A DNA stretch of 64,000 nt from Franconibacter pulveris DSM 19144 (GCA_000621185.1 KK211222.1:243523-307522), one strand, 5' to 3'; shown: positions 25,566 through 36,020, counted from the first letter of the stretch. The notes: a model not told the origin generated them from the letters alone. Numbers and translations are program-made.

Positions 25566-26459
25566 TTAACGACTCGCCGCTTGCGCAGGCGCTGTTGCCT
25601 TTTCTCCCCAGCCCAGATTATTCCCCGCCGCGGCAAGGAGGATCAGCGCGCCGCCTGCCAGCTGGTGCAGGCTCAGACTATGCCCGAAGACCCACTGATC
25701 CGCGGCAATCGCTACCAGCGGATAAATAAATGAAAGGGATCCGGTCACCGGCGTCGGCAGCTTTTGTATTGCGCCGTAAAGCAGTTGATACATGACCCCG
25801 GTGTGTAACACGCCAAGCAGAACCAAAATACTCCACTGAAACGGCGTTGGTGAGAGGCTGAAATGCGCGACAGGCAGCAGCATCAGCACGCCCACGCTCA
25901 CTTGCACTAGCGCGATTTGCTGAGGCGGCACCCCTTTTAGCCGACGGGTGATGAGGGCGGTAAGGGCGTAAAAGAACGCAGCGCCAAGCGCCATGGCGAT
26001 ACCCAACAGCCAGCCGTCATGATGCGACCCCGTCAACTGGCCTGCCAGCACCAGCGCCATTCCGCCAAACGCGGCCAGCAGCCAATACCATTTCGCCCGC
26101 GTGACTTTCTCGCCCAGGAAAAGCATGCTCATCAGCACCAGCATCAGCGGCTGCGTGTTATAAACCAGCGTGGCGAGGCCAATGGAAAGACGGGAGTAGG
26201 CGGCAAACAGCAGCAGCCAGTTAAACACCAGCGCCACGCCGCCCAGCGCGGCGACAACGATGACCTTCAAAGTAAGATGGCTGCGCCAGTCGCCGCTAAG
26301 GCTCGTCAGGATAAAGAGGGTGAGGGCGCCGACCAGGCAGCGCCAGAACACCACATCCGTCACGGGTTGCCCGCTCAGCAGCACAAAAACGCCGATTGAG
26401 CCTGAAATCAGCATAGCGGCCGTCATTTGCCAGACGCCGGTCTTGTAGTCGTTGCTCAT
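25566..26459 (-). CDS. EamA/RhaT-family transporter (DMT superfamily)
   Basis: A 297-residue membrane protein with about ten helices in two EamA repeats (about 8-135 and 150-280). The family is of metabolite exporters, often for amino acids. It is divergent from an Lrp/AsnC-type regulator 103 bp away, a common arrangement for amino-acid efflux. The substrate cannot be assigned. Confidence 0.85.
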   Translation of the reverse strand: MSNDYKTGVWQMTAAMLISGSIGVFVLLSGQPVTDVVFWRCLVGALTLFILTSLSGDWRSHLTLKVIVVAALGGVALVFNWLLLFAAYSRLSIGLATLVYNTQPLMLVLMSMLFLGEKVTRAKWYWLLAAFGGMALVLAGQLTGSHHDGWLLGIAMALGAAFFYALTALITRRLKGVPPQQIALVQVSVGVLMLLPVAHFSLSPTPFQWSILVLLGVLHTGVMYQLLYGAIQKLPTPVTGSLSFIYPLVAIAADQWVFGHSLSLHQLAGGALILLAAAGNNLGWGEKATAPAQAASR

Positions 26460-26562
26460 GTTGCCCTCCTTTTGTGTTGGTCTATTTTCGACGTTTCCTG
26501 CCAGATGCGGTATAGAATTAATCAGGAGCGATGTGTCTTTTGCCTTTTTTTATGAGGTTTAT

Positions 26563-27009
26563 ATGGAAAATTTCTTTCTGGATAACACTGACCGGCAGAT
26601 TCTGGCTTATCTGACAGAAGACGCCAGGTTGTCGCTGAAAGTGCTGAGCGGCAAAATCGGGCTTTCTTCGCCCAGCACGGCGGAGCGTATCCGACGGCTG
26701 GAGGAGCGCGGCATCATTGAAGGTTATGGCGCGCGGGTAAACCTTCCGGCGGTGGGTTACGGGATGCAGGCGCTGGTGCGCGTTAAGCCGCTGCCGGGCA
26801 TGTTGCATAAAGTCGAAAAGATGATTCAGGCGATGCCGGAATGTATTGAGTGCGACAAGGTCACGGGTGAGGATTGTTTTGTGATGCGGCTGGCGTTTCA
26901 CTCCATCGGCCAACTTGACGACCTGCTCGATGGCCTGGCGGATTACGCGCAGTCGAACACCTCTATTGTGAAGAGTTCCCCGGTAAAGAGAAGATTGCCG
27001 CCGCTTTGA
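26563..27009 (+). CDS. Lrp/AsnC-family transcriptional regulator
   Basis: A 148-residue regulator with an N-terminal helix-turn-helix (about 8-60: NTDRQILAYLTEDARLS... LSSPSTAERIRRLEERGII) and a C-terminal RAM ligand-binding domain (VKPLPGMLHKVEKMIQAMPECIECDKVTGEDCF region). The start at 26563 (MENFFLDN) has an AGGTTT site; the frame extends to 26452 without domain support. It probably controls the divergent EamA transporter. Its end faces the tRNA-Tyr repeat transcript. Confidence 0.88.
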   Translation: MENFFLDNTDRQILAYLTEDARLSLKVLSGKIGLSSPSTAERIRRLEERGIIEGYGARVNLPAVGYGMQALVRVKPLPGMLHKVEKMIQAMPECIECDKVTGEDCFVMRLAFHSIGQLDDLLDGLADYAQSNTSIVKSSPVKRRLPPL

Positions 27010-27041
27010 GGGGGTAAATACGGGTTAACTTAAACAGCGGG

Positions 27042-27552
27042 CGGCGCTTCGCGCCTCGCCCTACGGGCCGTTGCCTGCGGCAACGTTGTCTCGCTCTGCT
27101 CGACCCGAACCTTAGTCGAAGGTTCTCATCCTTCCCCGCGCAAATGGCGCATGGAAAGTGAAAAGTGATGGTAGAGGGAAGCTTGATATAAAAGAAATGG
27201 TGGTGGGGGAAGGATTACTCGGCGCTTCGCGCCTCGCCCTGCGGGCCGTTGCCTGCGGCAACGTTGTCTCGCTTCGCTCGACCCGAACCTTAGTCGAAGG
27301 TTCTCATCCTTCCCTGCACAGGAACGATATGGGAGGCAGTCGATTTGGTTAAAGGTGATTTATATCTGAAGAGATGGTGGTGGGGGAAGGATTACTCGGC
27401 GCTTCGCGCCTCGCCCTGCGGGCTGTTGCCTGCGGCAACGTTGTCTCGCTTCGCTCGACCCGAACCTTAGTCGAAGGTTCTCATCCTTCCCCGCGTAAAT
27501 GGCGCATGGAAAGTGAAGGGTGATGGTAGAGGGAAGCTTGATATAAAAGAGA
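27042..27552 (-). repeat. Tandem ~178-bp repeats downstream of tRNA-Tyr (rtT-like)
   Basis: Three tandem units lie at 27042-27197 (lacking the first ~22 bp), 27198-27374 (177 bp) and 27375-27552 (178 bp). The two complete units begin at their left edge with 19 bp identical to the 3' end of the tRNA-Tyr genes. Each also carries an inverted match to that T-arm (ATCCTTCCC) about 100 bp inside, so each unit could fold into a long stem. Units 1 and 3 share the same ~60-bp spacer; unit 2 has a different one. E. coli tyrT has 178-bp repeats of the same design giving the rtT RNA. Here they follow both tRNAs in the direction of transcription. Confidence 0.85.
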
Positions 27553-27637
<85 letters not shown>

Positions 27638-27707
27638 AGGGGTATTCATATTGTCTGAATGATAAGCCAGCGGCTTATCAGGTCAACCACATCGCTGTGG
27701 TTGAAGA

Positions 27708-27792
<85 letters not shown>

Positions 27793-27841
27793 ACGGGGTA
27801 ATGCTTTAACTGGCCTGCTTCCGTCTCGGGAAGCGGGGCGC

Positions 27842-27869
27842 ATCATATCAAATGAAGCGCCCCTGTAAA
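27842..27869 (-). promoter_or_regulatory. tyrT promoter
   Basis: Read on the minus strand: -35 TTTACA (27864-27869), 16-bp spacer, -10 TATGAT (27842-27847), then a GC-rich discriminator GCGCCCCGC. This matches the E. coli tyrT promoter and is the hallmark of stringently controlled stable-RNA promoters. Confidence 0.93.
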
Positions 27870-27949
27870 GCCTTACGTTATGAGAAATGTATCGTTTGCG
27901 TACTTTTTACACGTAACGCTTTAAAGCTAAGCAATTCATTTTACCCGTA

Positions 27950-28792
27950 TTACAGGATAATCGTCCGGTTGCCATAAACGAACACGCGCTGGGCAAGAAC
28001 CTGATAAAGCGCGCGGCTGAGGACATTTTTCTCAACATCGCGCCCGGCGCGCATCATATCTTCAGCGGTGTAGTTATGATCAACGTGAATCACATCCTGC
28101 ATGATGATCGGGCCTTCATCCAGATTGTCGTTCACGTAATGCGCAGTCGCACCGATAATCTTTACGCCGCGCTCATAAGCCTGATGGTAAGGACGCGCGC
28201 CAATAAAGGCTGGCAGGAACGAGTGGTGAATATTAATAATTTTGTTCGGAAAACGGGCAACGAAATCAGGCGTCAGCACGCGCATATATTTCGCCAGCAC
28301 AACGTAATCCGGTTCGTAATGCTCAATGGCCTGCGCCATCAGTTGATCGTGCTCTTCGCGCGTTAAACCTTCATGGCTTACCAACTGGAATGGAATATCA
28401 AAGCGCTCGACAAGCGAACGCAGCGTTTCGTGGTTGCCGATAACCGCAGCGATCTCGACATCCAGCCCGCCGTAGTTGGCTTTCATCAGCAGGTCGCCCA
28501 GACAGTGCGCTTCTTTGGTGACGAGAATGACGATACGGCGGCGTCCAGCCGGGTTGAGTTCGCGTACGGAACCTTCCGGCAGCGCGCTATCAAGATCGGC
28601 AAGCAACGTCGCATCGTTGAAGATACCTTCCAGTTCGGTACGCATAAAAAAGCGGCCGGTGCGGTGATCGACAAACTCATTGTTCTGGACGATATTCAGT
28701 TCGTGCTTGTAGCAAATATTGGTAATACGTGCGATCAGGCCTTTCTGATCGGGACAAATAGTGCGAAGTACTTTGCGTTGTAATGCTTGCAT
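27950..28792 (-). CDS. purU: Formyltetrahydrofolate deformylase PurU
   Basis: Hydrolyses 10-formyl-THF to THF and formate, supplying formate for PurT and balancing one-carbon pools. 280 residues as in E. coli, nearly identical in sequence. An N-terminal ACT domain (about 8-85) is followed by the formyltransferase-like catalytic domain with the catalytic Asn/His/Asp set in NKIINIHHSFLPAF and HYVNDNLDEGPII. Confidence 0.97.
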   Translation of the reverse strand: MQALQRKVLRTICPDQKGLIARITNICYKHELNIVQNNEFVDHRTGRFFMRTELEGIFNDATLLADLDSALPEGSVRELNPAGRRRIVILVTKEAHCLGDLLMKANYGGLDVEIAAVIGNHETLRSLVERFDIPFQLVSHEGLTREEHDQLMAQAIEHYEPDYVVLAKYMRVLTPDFVARFPNKIINIHHSFLPAFIGARPYHQAYERGVKIIGATAHYVNDNLDEGPIIMQDVIHVDHNYTAEDMMRAGRDVEKNVLSRALYQVLAQRVFVYGNRTIIL

Positions 28793-28844
28793 TGCAGGGA
28801 AGATCCTGTTGAGTGTTTGTCATTCAGCGTTGTCAAAAGGCGGT

Positions 28845-29303
28845 TTATTGCCCGCAACACTTTTTAAATTTTTTACCGGAACCACAGGGGCAGGGGTCGT
28901 TACGACCAATTACCGGACGAACGCCGTCAATATAATACCAGCGTCCGTGCTCTTTTAAGAACCGGGAACGTTCAATGATAGCGCCAGGTTTGCCCTGCTC
29001 GCTATAGCGCGCTACAAAACTCACGAAGCCTTCTTCTTCATTTTGCCCTGGCGCCTCTTCAAAAATAGTCAGCCCCAGCCATTCAGTATGGGCAAAGCCT
29101 GCCTCGATATCAGCCCGAAAGGCGTTGGCCTGACACGCTGGATGCCACGTATCGATAAGATAATTCGCGTCTTTCATCACAAAAGCGCAATAGCGAGACC
29201 GCATGAGATGTGACGGAACGGGCGCGGCCTTGTCGCCAGACAGATAAGGCTGGCAACATAGGCTATACTCCTGTGCGCTGCCACAAGGACAAAGTTGCGA
29301 CAA
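28845..29303 (-). CDS. ychJ: YchJ family protein with two SEC-C zinc motifs
   Basis: A 152-residue protein with SEC-C motifs at both ends ([13 protein letters not shown] at 5-17 and [13 protein letters not shown] near 138-150) around an NTF2-like core. SEC-C motifs bind zinc. The function is unknown. Gene order with purU matches E. coli. It ends 52 bp from the purU start. Confidence 0.93.
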   Translation of the reverse strand: MSQLCPCGSAQEYSLCCQPYLSGDKAAPVPSHLMRSRYCAFVMKDANYLIDTWHPACQANAFRADIEAGFAHTEWLGLTIFEEAPGQNEEEGFVSFVARYSEQGKPGAIIERSRFLKEHGRWYYIDGVRPVIGRNDPCPCGSGKKFKKCCGQ

Positions 29304-29417
29304 AGTTGCTCCTTGAATAAACAGTAACGGCGTTTCGACGCCACGGCGGCATTATGTTAACCGAGCAGTGGCGATGACGCCACGGGATGTCATACCGGGG
29401 ACTTCAACCGAGGCGTA

Positions 29418-29774
29418 ATGAAAGAGCAAACAGAAGGGCTGATTCGGGAAGAAAAATCCACCATTATTAACGCCCTGCTGGACATCGTCACAATTTTAGG
29501 TTTTTTTAGAATGCTATCCATGGCCGGGGTCTTTTTGATCGTAACGGCGTTACACACAGCCAGGCACTATCGCAAAGAATATATTGATAATGTGGTTTTT
29601 ATTTTGTGCAAATTATGTCCCGCTTACTGGACTTTTATCATTTATCACGCTTTTTACCGGGCGCAATGTAAACAGAGTTCCCCCAGAGCGAGCATTCTTC
29701 AGGCGATTCTGACAGGCAGCCGTCGCTTGAACATGCCACTATTAAGTTGTCATTTGTCAGGGGGAAGAAGATGA
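29418..29774 (+). CDS. Possible small membrane protein upstream of rssB (uncertain)
   Basis: An open frame of 118 residues fills the ychJ-rssB gap where E. coli has rssA. Residues 15-45 are hydrophobic (INALLDIVTILGFFRMLSMAGVFLIVTAL) and could span the membrane. Its TGA overlaps the rssB ATG (ATGA), which suggests coupling, and GAGGCG precedes the start. The C-terminal third looks non-coding, and no family is recognised. It may instead be rssB leader DNA. Confidence 0.3.
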   Translation: MKEQTEGLIREEKSTIINALLDIVTILGFFRMLSMAGVFLIVTALHTARHYRKEYIDNVVFILCKLCPAYWTFIIYHAFYRAQCKQSSPRASILQAILTGSRRLNMPLLSCHLSGGRR

Positions 29775-30784
29775 CGCAACCTTTAGCCGGAAAACAGATC
29801 CTTATCGTCGAAGACGAACCCGTTTTCCGCTCAATGCTGGATGCCTGGCTCACGGGAATGGGCGCGGAAACCGCCGTTGCGTGGGATGGGATAGAAGCGC
29901 TGGAAAAAATGGCCCAACAGACACCGGATTTGCTGATTTGCGATCTGGAAATGCCCCGTATGAATGGGTTGCAACTGGTGGAGCATATCCGCAACGAAGG
30001 GGTTCAAACGCCGATTCTTGTTATTTCCGCTACGGAAAACATGGCGGATATCGCTAAGGCGCTGCGTCTTGGCGTACAGGATGTCTTGCTAAAGCCAGTT
30101 AAAGATTTAAACCGCCTGCGTGAAACCGTGTTCGCCTGCCTTTACCCGAACATGTTTAACTCGCGCGTAGAGGAAGAAGAGCGCTTGTTCCAGGACTGGG
30201 ACGCGCTGGTGAACAACCCGCAGGCGGCGGCAAAGCTGCTGCAGGAGCTGCAACCCCCGGTTCAGCAGGTCATATCTCACTGTCGCATTAATTATCGCCA
30301 GCTGGTCTCTGCCGATGAGCCGGGCCTGGTGTTGGATATTGCCCCCCTTTCTGAGCAAGATCTCGCCTTTTACTGTCTCGACGTCACCCGTGCTGGCGAT
30401 AACGGCGTATTGGCGGCGTTGCTTTTACGCGCGCTTTTTAACGGGTTATTACAGGAGCAGCTTTCGCAGCAGCGACAGCGCCTGCCCGAGCTGGGGAATT
30501 TACTTAAACAAGTTAACCAATTGTTACGCCAGGCAAATCTGGTAGGACAATTTCCGCTTATGGTTGGGTATTACCACAGCGGTTTAAAAAATCTTATTCT
30601 GGTTTCCGCTGGTCTTAACGCGACGTTAAATACTGGCGACCATCAAATTCAGGTAAGTAGTGGTGTGCCTTTAGGTACGCTGGGTAATACTTACTTAAAT
30701 CAAATTAGTCAGCGTTGCGAATCCTGGCAGTGTCAGATTTGGGGCGCTGGCGGCCGTTTAAGGCTGATGTTGTCTGCGGAATGA
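29771..30784 (+). CDS. rssB: RssB, adaptor for RpoS degradation
   Basis: Orphan response regulator that delivers sigma-S to ClpXP, 337 residues as in E. coli. The receiver domain has the phosphoacceptor Asp58 (LICDLE) and Lys108 in LLKPVKD. A long linker leads to a C-terminal PP2C-like pseudo-phosphatase domain. The start at 29771 (MTQPLAGK) matches E. coli; the frame begins upstream at 29747. The usual upstream partner rssA is absent. Confidence 0.96.
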   Translation: MTQPLAGKQILIVEDEPVFRSMLDAWLTGMGAETAVAWDGIEALEKMAQQTPDLLICDLEMPRMNGLQLVEHIRNEGVQTPILVISATENMADIAKALRLGVQDVLLKPVKDLNRLRETVFACLYPNMFNSRVEEEERLFQDWDALVNNPQAAAKLLQELQPPVQQVISHCRINYRQLVSADEPGLVLDIAPLSEQDLAFYCLDVTRAGDNGVLAALLLRALFNGLLQEQLSQQRQRLPELGNLLKQVNQLLRQANLVGQFPLMVGYYHSGLKNLILVSAGLNATLNTGDHQIQVSSGVPLGTLGNTYLNQISQRCESWQCQIWGAGGRLRLMLSAE

Positions 30785-30986
30785 GCGTTCGGCGGGGATA
30801 AAGCAAGATAGCTTTATCCGCACGCTCTTTGCTGGTGCTAATATCACGTTGGTTTTCTTCGTATTAGTCCTAAAGTGCCGGGGCACCGCGTATTCAGCCG
30901 CTTAATACAAATCTATGCTGATATACTCGAACGCGTTTTTAATTGACGAACAAGTGTCAAACTTGAACAGTCCAGGAGAATATTCA

Positions 30987-31895
30987 ATGGCTGCCATTAA
31001 TTCGAAAGTAAGAAAAGCAGTAATCCCGGTTGCGGGATTAGGGACCAGGATGTTGCCGGCCACTAAGGCGATTCCAAAAGAGATGCTGCCGCTGGTTGAT
31101 AAGCCGTTAATTCAGTATGTCGTTAACGAATGTATCGCCGCTGGCATTACTGAGATTGTTCTGGTCACTCACTCCTCCAAAAACTCTATCGAAAACCATT
31201 TCGACACCAGTTTTGAACTTGAAGCCATGCTGGAAAAACGCGTCAAGCGCCAGCTGCTGGAAGAAGTGCAATCTATCTGCCCGCCGCATGTCACCATCAT
31301 GCAGGTTCGTCAGGGCCTGGCGAAAGGCCTCGGCCACGCTGTGATGTGCGCGCACCCGGTTGTCGGTGACGAGCCGGTCGCCGTTATTCTGCCGGACGTC
31401 ATTCTGGATGAGTTTGAATCTGATCTCTCCCAGGAAAACCTGGCTGAGATGATTAAGCGCTTCGATGAAACCGGCAACAGCCAGATCATGGTTGAGCCTG
31501 TAGAAGATGTTACCGCGTATGGCGTGGTCGATTGTAAAGGCGTTGCGCTGCAGCCTGGCGACAGCGTGCCGATGGTCGGCATCGTTGAAAAACCGAAGGC
31601 GAACGTCGCGCCGTCCAACCTGGCTGTAGTAGGCCGCTATGTGCTCAGCGCCGATATTTGGCCGCTGCTGGCCAAAACGCCTCCGGGAGCGGGTGATGAA
31701 ATCCAGCTCACCGACTCCATCGCTATGTTGATGGATAAAGAGACAGTGGAAGCCTACCACATGAAAGGCAAGAGCCACGACTGCGGCAACAAACTCGGTT
31801 ACATGCAGGCGTTCGTAGAATATGGGATTCGCCACAACACGCTCGGTGAGGAATTTAAAGCCTGGCTGAACGAAACCGTGGGCGATAAGAAGTAA
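30987..31895 (+). CDS. galU: UTP-glucose-1-phosphate uridylyltransferase GalU
   Basis: Makes UDP-glucose for LPS, capsule, trehalose and osmoregulated glucans. 302 residues as in E. coli. The nucleotide-binding N-terminus is [19 protein letters not shown]. The ATG at 30987 follows CAGGAGAA; a longer frame opening at 30915 is not homologous. It is followed after 22 bp by ugd, which uses its product. Confidence 0.97.
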   Translation: MAAINSKVRKAVIPVAGLGTRMLPATKAIPKEMLPLVDKPLIQYVVNECIAAGITEIVLVTHSSKNSIENHFDTSFELEAMLEKRVKRQLLEEVQSICPPHVTIMQVRQGLAKGLGHAVMCAHPVVGDEPVAVILPDVILDEFESDLSQENLAEMIKRFDETGNSQIMVEPVEDVTAYGVVDCKGVALQPGDSVPMVGIVEKPKANVAPSNLAVVGRYVLSADIWPLLAKTPPGAGDEIQLTDSIAMLMDKETVEAYHMKGKSHDCGNKLGYMQAFVEYGIRHNTLGEEFKAWLNETVGDKK

Positions 31896-31917
31896 CCTAT
31901 TCAGGCAGGACAAGGCA

Positions 31918-33258
31918 ATGAAAGTAACCGTTTTTGGTATTGGCTACGTCGGTCTGGTTCAGGCCGCGGTGCTGGCGGAAGTCGGCCACGATGTCATGTG
32001 TATCGACGTTGATGAAAATAAAGTCGAGAACCTGAAAAAAGGCGTCATCCCGATTTATGAACCGGGTCTGACCCCGCTTGTGAAGAAAAATTATGAAGAG
32101 GGGCGGCTGCACTTCAGCACGAACGCGCAGGAAGGCGTTGAGCATGGCGTAATGCAGTTTATCGCAGTCGGCACCCCGCCGGATGAAGACGGCTCTGCGG
32201 ATCTGAAATATGTCACCGCTGTGGCGCGGACTATCGCTCAGCATATGACCAGCCACAAAGTGGTGCTGGATAAATCAACCGTGCCGGTGGGCACGGCGGA
32301 CAAAGTCCGTAAAGTGATGAGCGAAACGCTGCAGGCGCGCGGCGTGGATATCCCCTTTGATGTGGTTTCCAACCCGGAATTCCTGAAAGAAGGGGCGGCG
32401 GTATCGGATTGTATGCGTCCTGAGCGCATCGTGGTGGGGACGGATAACGACGATGTCGTTGAGCTGCTGCGTGAGCTCTATGAGCCGTTTAACCGCAATC
32501 ATGACCGCATGATCCTGATGGATATCCGCAGCGCAGAGCTGACCAAGTATGCCGCCAACTGCATGCTGGCCACGAAGATAAGCTTTATGAACGAGATTTC
32601 GAACCTGGCGGAGCGTCTGGGCGCGGACATCGAAAAAGTGCGTCAGGGCATCGGTTCAGACTCGCGTATCGGCTATCACTTTATCTACCCTGGCTGTGGT
32701 TACGGCGGTTCCTGCTTCCCGAAAGATGTACAGGCGTTAATCCGTACCTCCGAACAGATTGGCTATGTGCCGCGTCTGCTTAAAGCCGTAGAAGACGTTA
32801 ACCAGGATCAAAAGCAGAAGCTGCCAGAGTTCATTCGTCGTCATTTCGGCGAAGATCTAAGCGGTAAAACGTTCGCGCTGTGGGGACTTTCCTTTAAACC
32901 CAACACTGACGATATGCGTGAAGCGTCAAGCCGTGTACTGATGGAGGAACTCTGGAAGCGTGGAGCGACGGTTCAGGCCTACGATCCGGAAGCGATGGAT
33001 GAAACGCAGCGCATTTATGGCCATCGTGACGACCTGCGTTTGATGGGTACCAAAGAGGCCGCGTTGCATGGGGCAGATGCGCTAGTTATCTGTACCGAGT
33101 GGCAGGCTTTCCGCGCGCCGGACTTTGACATCATTAAAAATTCCCTTAAACAGCCGGTTATCTTTGATGGTCGTAACCTGTATGATCCAGGCAGGCTCAG
33201 CAAACGCGGCTTTGTTTATTATGCAATCGGCCGCGGAGCATCCATTAACATTGCATAA
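31918..33258 (+). CDS. ugd: UDP-glucose 6-dehydrogenase (long, TuaD/Ugd-type)
   Basis: Oxidises UDP-glucose to UDP-glucuronate with NAD+. 446 residues, longer than the 388-residue Ugd of the E. coli colanic/LPS locus. The NAD fold starts at [18 protein letters not shown]. The catalytic Cys266 is in YGGSCFPKD, and the C-terminal UDP-binding domain follows ([13 protein letters not shown]). It lies between galU (substrate) and a UDP-glucuronate epimerase-like gene, so the three form a small UDP-uronic acid module inserted before hns relative to E. coli. Confidence 0.93.
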   Translation: MKVTVFGIGYVGLVQAAVLAEVGHDVMCIDVDENKVENLKKGVIPIYEPGLTPLVKKNYEEGRLHFSTNAQEGVEHGVMQFIAVGTPPDEDGSADLKYVTAVARTIAQHMTSHKVVLDKSTVPVGTADKVRKVMSETLQARGVDIPFDVVSNPEFLKEGAAVSDCMRPERIVVGTDNDDVVELLRELYEPFNRNHDRMILMDIRSAELTKYAANCMLATKISFMNEISNLAERLGADIEKVRQGIGSDSRIGYHFIYPGCGYGGSCFPKDVQALIRTSEQIGYVPRLLKAVEDVNQDQKQKLPEFIRRHFGEDLSGKTFALWGLSFKPNTDDMREASSRVLMEELWKRGATVQAYDPEAMDETQRIYGHRDDLRLMGTKEAALHGADALVICTEWQAFRAPDFDIIKNSLKQPVIFDGRNLYDPGRLSKRGFVYYAIGRGASINIA

Positions 33259-33272
33259 TAAATGAGGGTTGT

Positions 33273-34286
33273 ATGAAATTTCTGGTAACCGGCGCAGCAG
33301 GCTTTATTGGTTTTCACGTCAGCGAGCGTCTGCTGGCAGCCGGTCACCAGGTTATCGGTATCGATAACCTGAATGACTATTATGATGTCAACCTCAAATA
33401 CGCTCGTCTTAACCTTATAGAAAACCACCCCAATTTCCGTTTTCAAAAGCTTGACCTTGCCGACCGTCAGGGAATGGCGGATTTATTTGCTTCAGAAAAA
33501 CCTCAACGCGTTATTCATCTTGCCGCCCAGGCTGGCGTTCGTTATTCCCTGGAAAACCCGCATGCTTATGCGGACGCAAATCTGGTAGGGCATTTGAATG
33601 TGCTTGAGGGGTGCCGTCATCATCAGGTTGAGCATTTATTATACGCGTCTTCCAGTTCCGTTTATGGCCTGAACCGTAAAATGCCGTTTTCAACCGATGA
33701 CAGTGTCGATCATCCCGTTTCTTTATACGCGGCGACGAAAAAAGCCAATGAATTGATGTCGCATACCTACTCCCATCTTTATGGTTTGCCGACCACCGGG
33801 TTACGCTTTTTTACAGTTTATGGTCCCTGGGGCCGCCCGGATATGGCGTTATTTAAATTTACGAAAGCGATCGTGGAAGATAAGCGAATCGATGTTTATA
33901 ACCATGGCAAAATGCGTCGTGATTTTACTTATATCGATGATATTGCCGAGGCGATTGTCCGTTTGCAGGACGTTATTCCACAGGCGGACCCGAAGTGGAC
34001 AGTGGAAACCGGATCGCCGGCCACCAGTTCCGCTCCGTATCGTGTATATAATATTGGCAACAGCTCTCCTGTCGAGCTGATGGATTATATTTCTGCGCTT
34101 GAAAAAGCGCTGGGTAAAGAAGCGCAGAAAAACATGATGCCGATACAGCCGGGCGATGTACTTGAAACCAGCGCGGACACAACGGCCCTGTATGACGCGA
34201 TTGGCTTTAAGCCGCATACCTCAGTAGAAGAGGGCGTTAAGCGCTTTGTAGAGTGGTATAAGGCGTTTTATCAGGTCGCTGGTTGA
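33273..34286 (+). CDS. NAD-dependent epimerase, probable UDP-glucuronate 4-epimerase
   Basis: A 337-residue extended short-chain dehydrogenase. The Rossmann motif TGAAGFIG is at 6-13, the catalytic Ser/Thr region SSSSVYGL and the YxxxK pair in SLYAATKKANE. Close similarity to UDP-glucuronate/UDP-galacturonate 4-epimerases (Uge/GlaE type) is judged from motifs, with TVYGPWGRPDMA typical of that group. It would convert the Ugd product to UDP-galacturonate for surface polysaccharide. It follows ugd by 14 bp. Confidence 0.85.
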   Translation: MKFLVTGAAGFIGFHVSERLLAAGHQVIGIDNLNDYYDVNLKYARLNLIENHPNFRFQKLDLADRQGMADLFASEKPQRVIHLAAQAGVRYSLENPHAYADANLVGHLNVLEGCRHHQVEHLLYASSSSVYGLNRKMPFSTDDSVDHPVSLYAATKKANELMSHTYSHLYGLPTTGLRFFTVYGPWGRPDMALFKFTKAIVEDKRIDVYNHGKMRRDFTYIDDIAEAIVRLQDVIPQADPKWTVETGSPATSSAPYRVYNIGNSSPVELMDYISALEKALGKEAQKNMMPIQPGDVLETSADTTALYDAIGFKPHTSVEEGVKRFVEWYKAFYQVAG

Positions 34287-34310
34287 TTATGTTTCATCCC
34301 CTTTAAAACG

Positions 34311-34336
34311 AAAAACCCGCCGAAGCGGGTTTTTTT
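34311..34336. terminator. Bidirectional terminator between the epimerase gene and hns
   Basis: An A-tract and ACCCGC stem (34315-34320) pairs with GCGGGT (34325-34330) and a T-tract around a CGAA loop. With A5 on one side and T7 on the other it can end both convergent transcripts. Confidence 0.9.
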
Positions 34337-34347
34337 ATTAAAGCGCA

Positions 34348-34758
34348 TTAGTCTTTAATCAGGAAATCGTCCAGCTGTTTGCCTTCATCAATAGCTTTTT
34401 TGATAACTGCCGGCGTACGACCCTGGCCAGTCCAGGTTTTGCTTTCGCCGTTTTCATCAATGTAGCTATATTTTGCCGGGCGAGCAGCGCGTTTGGCTTT
34501 AGTGCCAGTTTTAGCAGCAGACATGCTGTTCAGCAATTCGTTCGGGTCGATACCATCCGCGATCAACATTTCACGATACTGCTGTAATTTACGAGTACGC
34601 TCTTCGATTTCAGCTGCTGCAGCGCTTTCTTCTTCGCGGCGCTCATTCACAACAACTTCTAATTTTTCCAGCATTTCTTCAAGCGTTTCAAGGGTGCATT
34701 CTCTTGCCTGCGCACGAAGAGTACGGATGTTGTTCAGAATTTTAAGTGCTTCGCTCAT
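34348..34758 (-). CDS. hns: Nucleoid protein H-NS
   Basis: Global silencer of AT-rich DNA, 136 residues. The N-terminal coiled-coil oligomerisation region (about 1-80) is followed by a linker and the C-terminal DNA-binding domain with the AT-hook-like TWTGQGRTP. It faces the epimerase gene and is preceded by a long AT-rich region. The AT-rich island at 50-55.5 kb is a plausible H-NS target. Confidence 0.98.
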   Translation of the reverse strand: MSEALKILNNIRTLRAQARECTLETLEEMLEKLEVVVNERREEESAAAAEIEERTRKLQQYREMLIADGIDPNELLNSMSAAKTGTKAKRAARPAKYSYIDENGESKTWTGQGRTPAVIKKAIDEGKQLDDFLIKD

Positions 34759-35312
34759 TGTAGTAATCTCAAACTTATATTGGGGGTGGTTTGTTGACCT
34801 AATAATAGAGCCTTAATTTCACTTCTGCAATAGGTGAGAATGTAAGGAATTCAAAATATCGGCTTATTTTGGACGTTATTAAAAAAGCAAAGTTAAATCT
34901 ACCTTTAAGAACCGTACAAAAAAAGCGGGCTTATTGCGGGCGCGACAACGATTTTATAGAGGAAAAGAGAAGAAACATAAGCAACGTTTTATAACGCGGT
35001 TAGGGGCGGCTGTATAAATATCATTCTTTCGCATGAACTCCGATACTGCCCGCGCGAGGGCCATTATTCTTTTATTTTTCAGTAATTTTATCAGTCTGGA
35101 TAAGGGGTTAGTTAACCAGGGTTAATAATGGCAGCCGCTATTTACTGGTTCGCTTATATGGTCGTAAATGCATTATTACCGTGCGGGTAAATATAAAGCA
35201 CTCTGACGCTAAATGCGCTTCGGGGATTAACGCAGCGCCAGCAGGCATGCGGTACTGGCAGGTTATGGTACAATCACGCCTATTCCGTTTCATACCATGG
35301 GGCTTGCCGCCA
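34759..35312. other. AT-rich hns-tdk intergenic region
   Basis: A 554-bp gap between the divergent hns and tdk genes, clearly richer in A and T than its neighbours, with many A- and T-tracts. Curved DNA here would fit the known autoregulation of hns. I see no reading frame with coding character and no clear RNA gene. Confidence 0.6.
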
Positions 35313-35933
35313 ATGGCGCAACTTTATTTTTACTATTCTGCAATGAACGCGGGTAAATCTACCGCTTTGCTTCAGTCTTCCTATAACTACCAGGAAAGAG
35401 GGATGCGAACGGTCGTCTATACGGCGGAAATCGACGATCGCTTCGGCGCCGGGAAAGTGAGTTCACGCATCGGTCTCTCATCGCCTGCAAAACTTTTTAA
35501 TCAGAGCACATCGTTATTTACGGACATTCGCGAAGAACATGAGCGTAAGCCAGTACATTGCGTGCTGGTGGACGAAAGCCAGTTCCTGACGCGTCAGCAG
35601 GTTTATGAACTTGCCGGCGTAGTGGACGAGTTAGATATTCCGGTGCTTTGTTACGGGTTGCGTACGGATTTTCGCGGCGAGCTATTTATCGGCAGCCAAT
35701 ATTTACTGGCCTGGTCCGATAAGCTGGTCGAACTGAAAACTATCTGTTTCTGCGGACGCAAAGCGAGCATGGTGCTGCGGCTGGATCAAAACGGACAGCC
35801 TTATAATGAAGGGGAGCAGGTCGTTATCGGCGGTAACGAACGCTATGTCTCCGTTTGCCGGAAACATTATAAAGAAGCGCTTGCAAAAGGCTCTTTACAG
35901 GCCGTACAGCAGCGAAAAGAGGGCTCGTCATAG
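35313..35933 (+). CDS. tdk: Thymidine kinase Tdk
   Basis: Phosphorylates thymidine and deoxyuridine in the salvage pathway, 206 residues (E. coli 205). The P-loop is SAMNAGKST (9-17), the DESQF motif marks the active site, and a zinc site is formed by CFCGRKA with CRKH. The start at 35313 (MAQLYFYY) matches E. coli; the frame opens at 35181 without homology, and no strong ribosome site is visible. Confidence 0.95.
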   Translation: MAQLYFYYSAMNAGKSTALLQSSYNYQERGMRTVVYTAEIDDRFGAGKVSSRIGLSSPAKLFNQSTSLFTDIREEHERKPVHCVLVDESQFLTRQQVYELAGVVDELDIPVLCYGLRTDFRGELFIGSQYLLAWSDKLVELKTICFCGRKASMVLRLDQNGQPYNEGEQVVIGGNERYVSVCRKHYKEALAKGSLQAVQQRKEGSS

Positions 35934-36020
35934 GGGAGGTAGGAGACGTAGAGAAAACGCTGCTATGGCCTTTAAAATGCGCCCATGCCAGTTCTACAGT
36001 TATCCTGAATTTCATAATAA

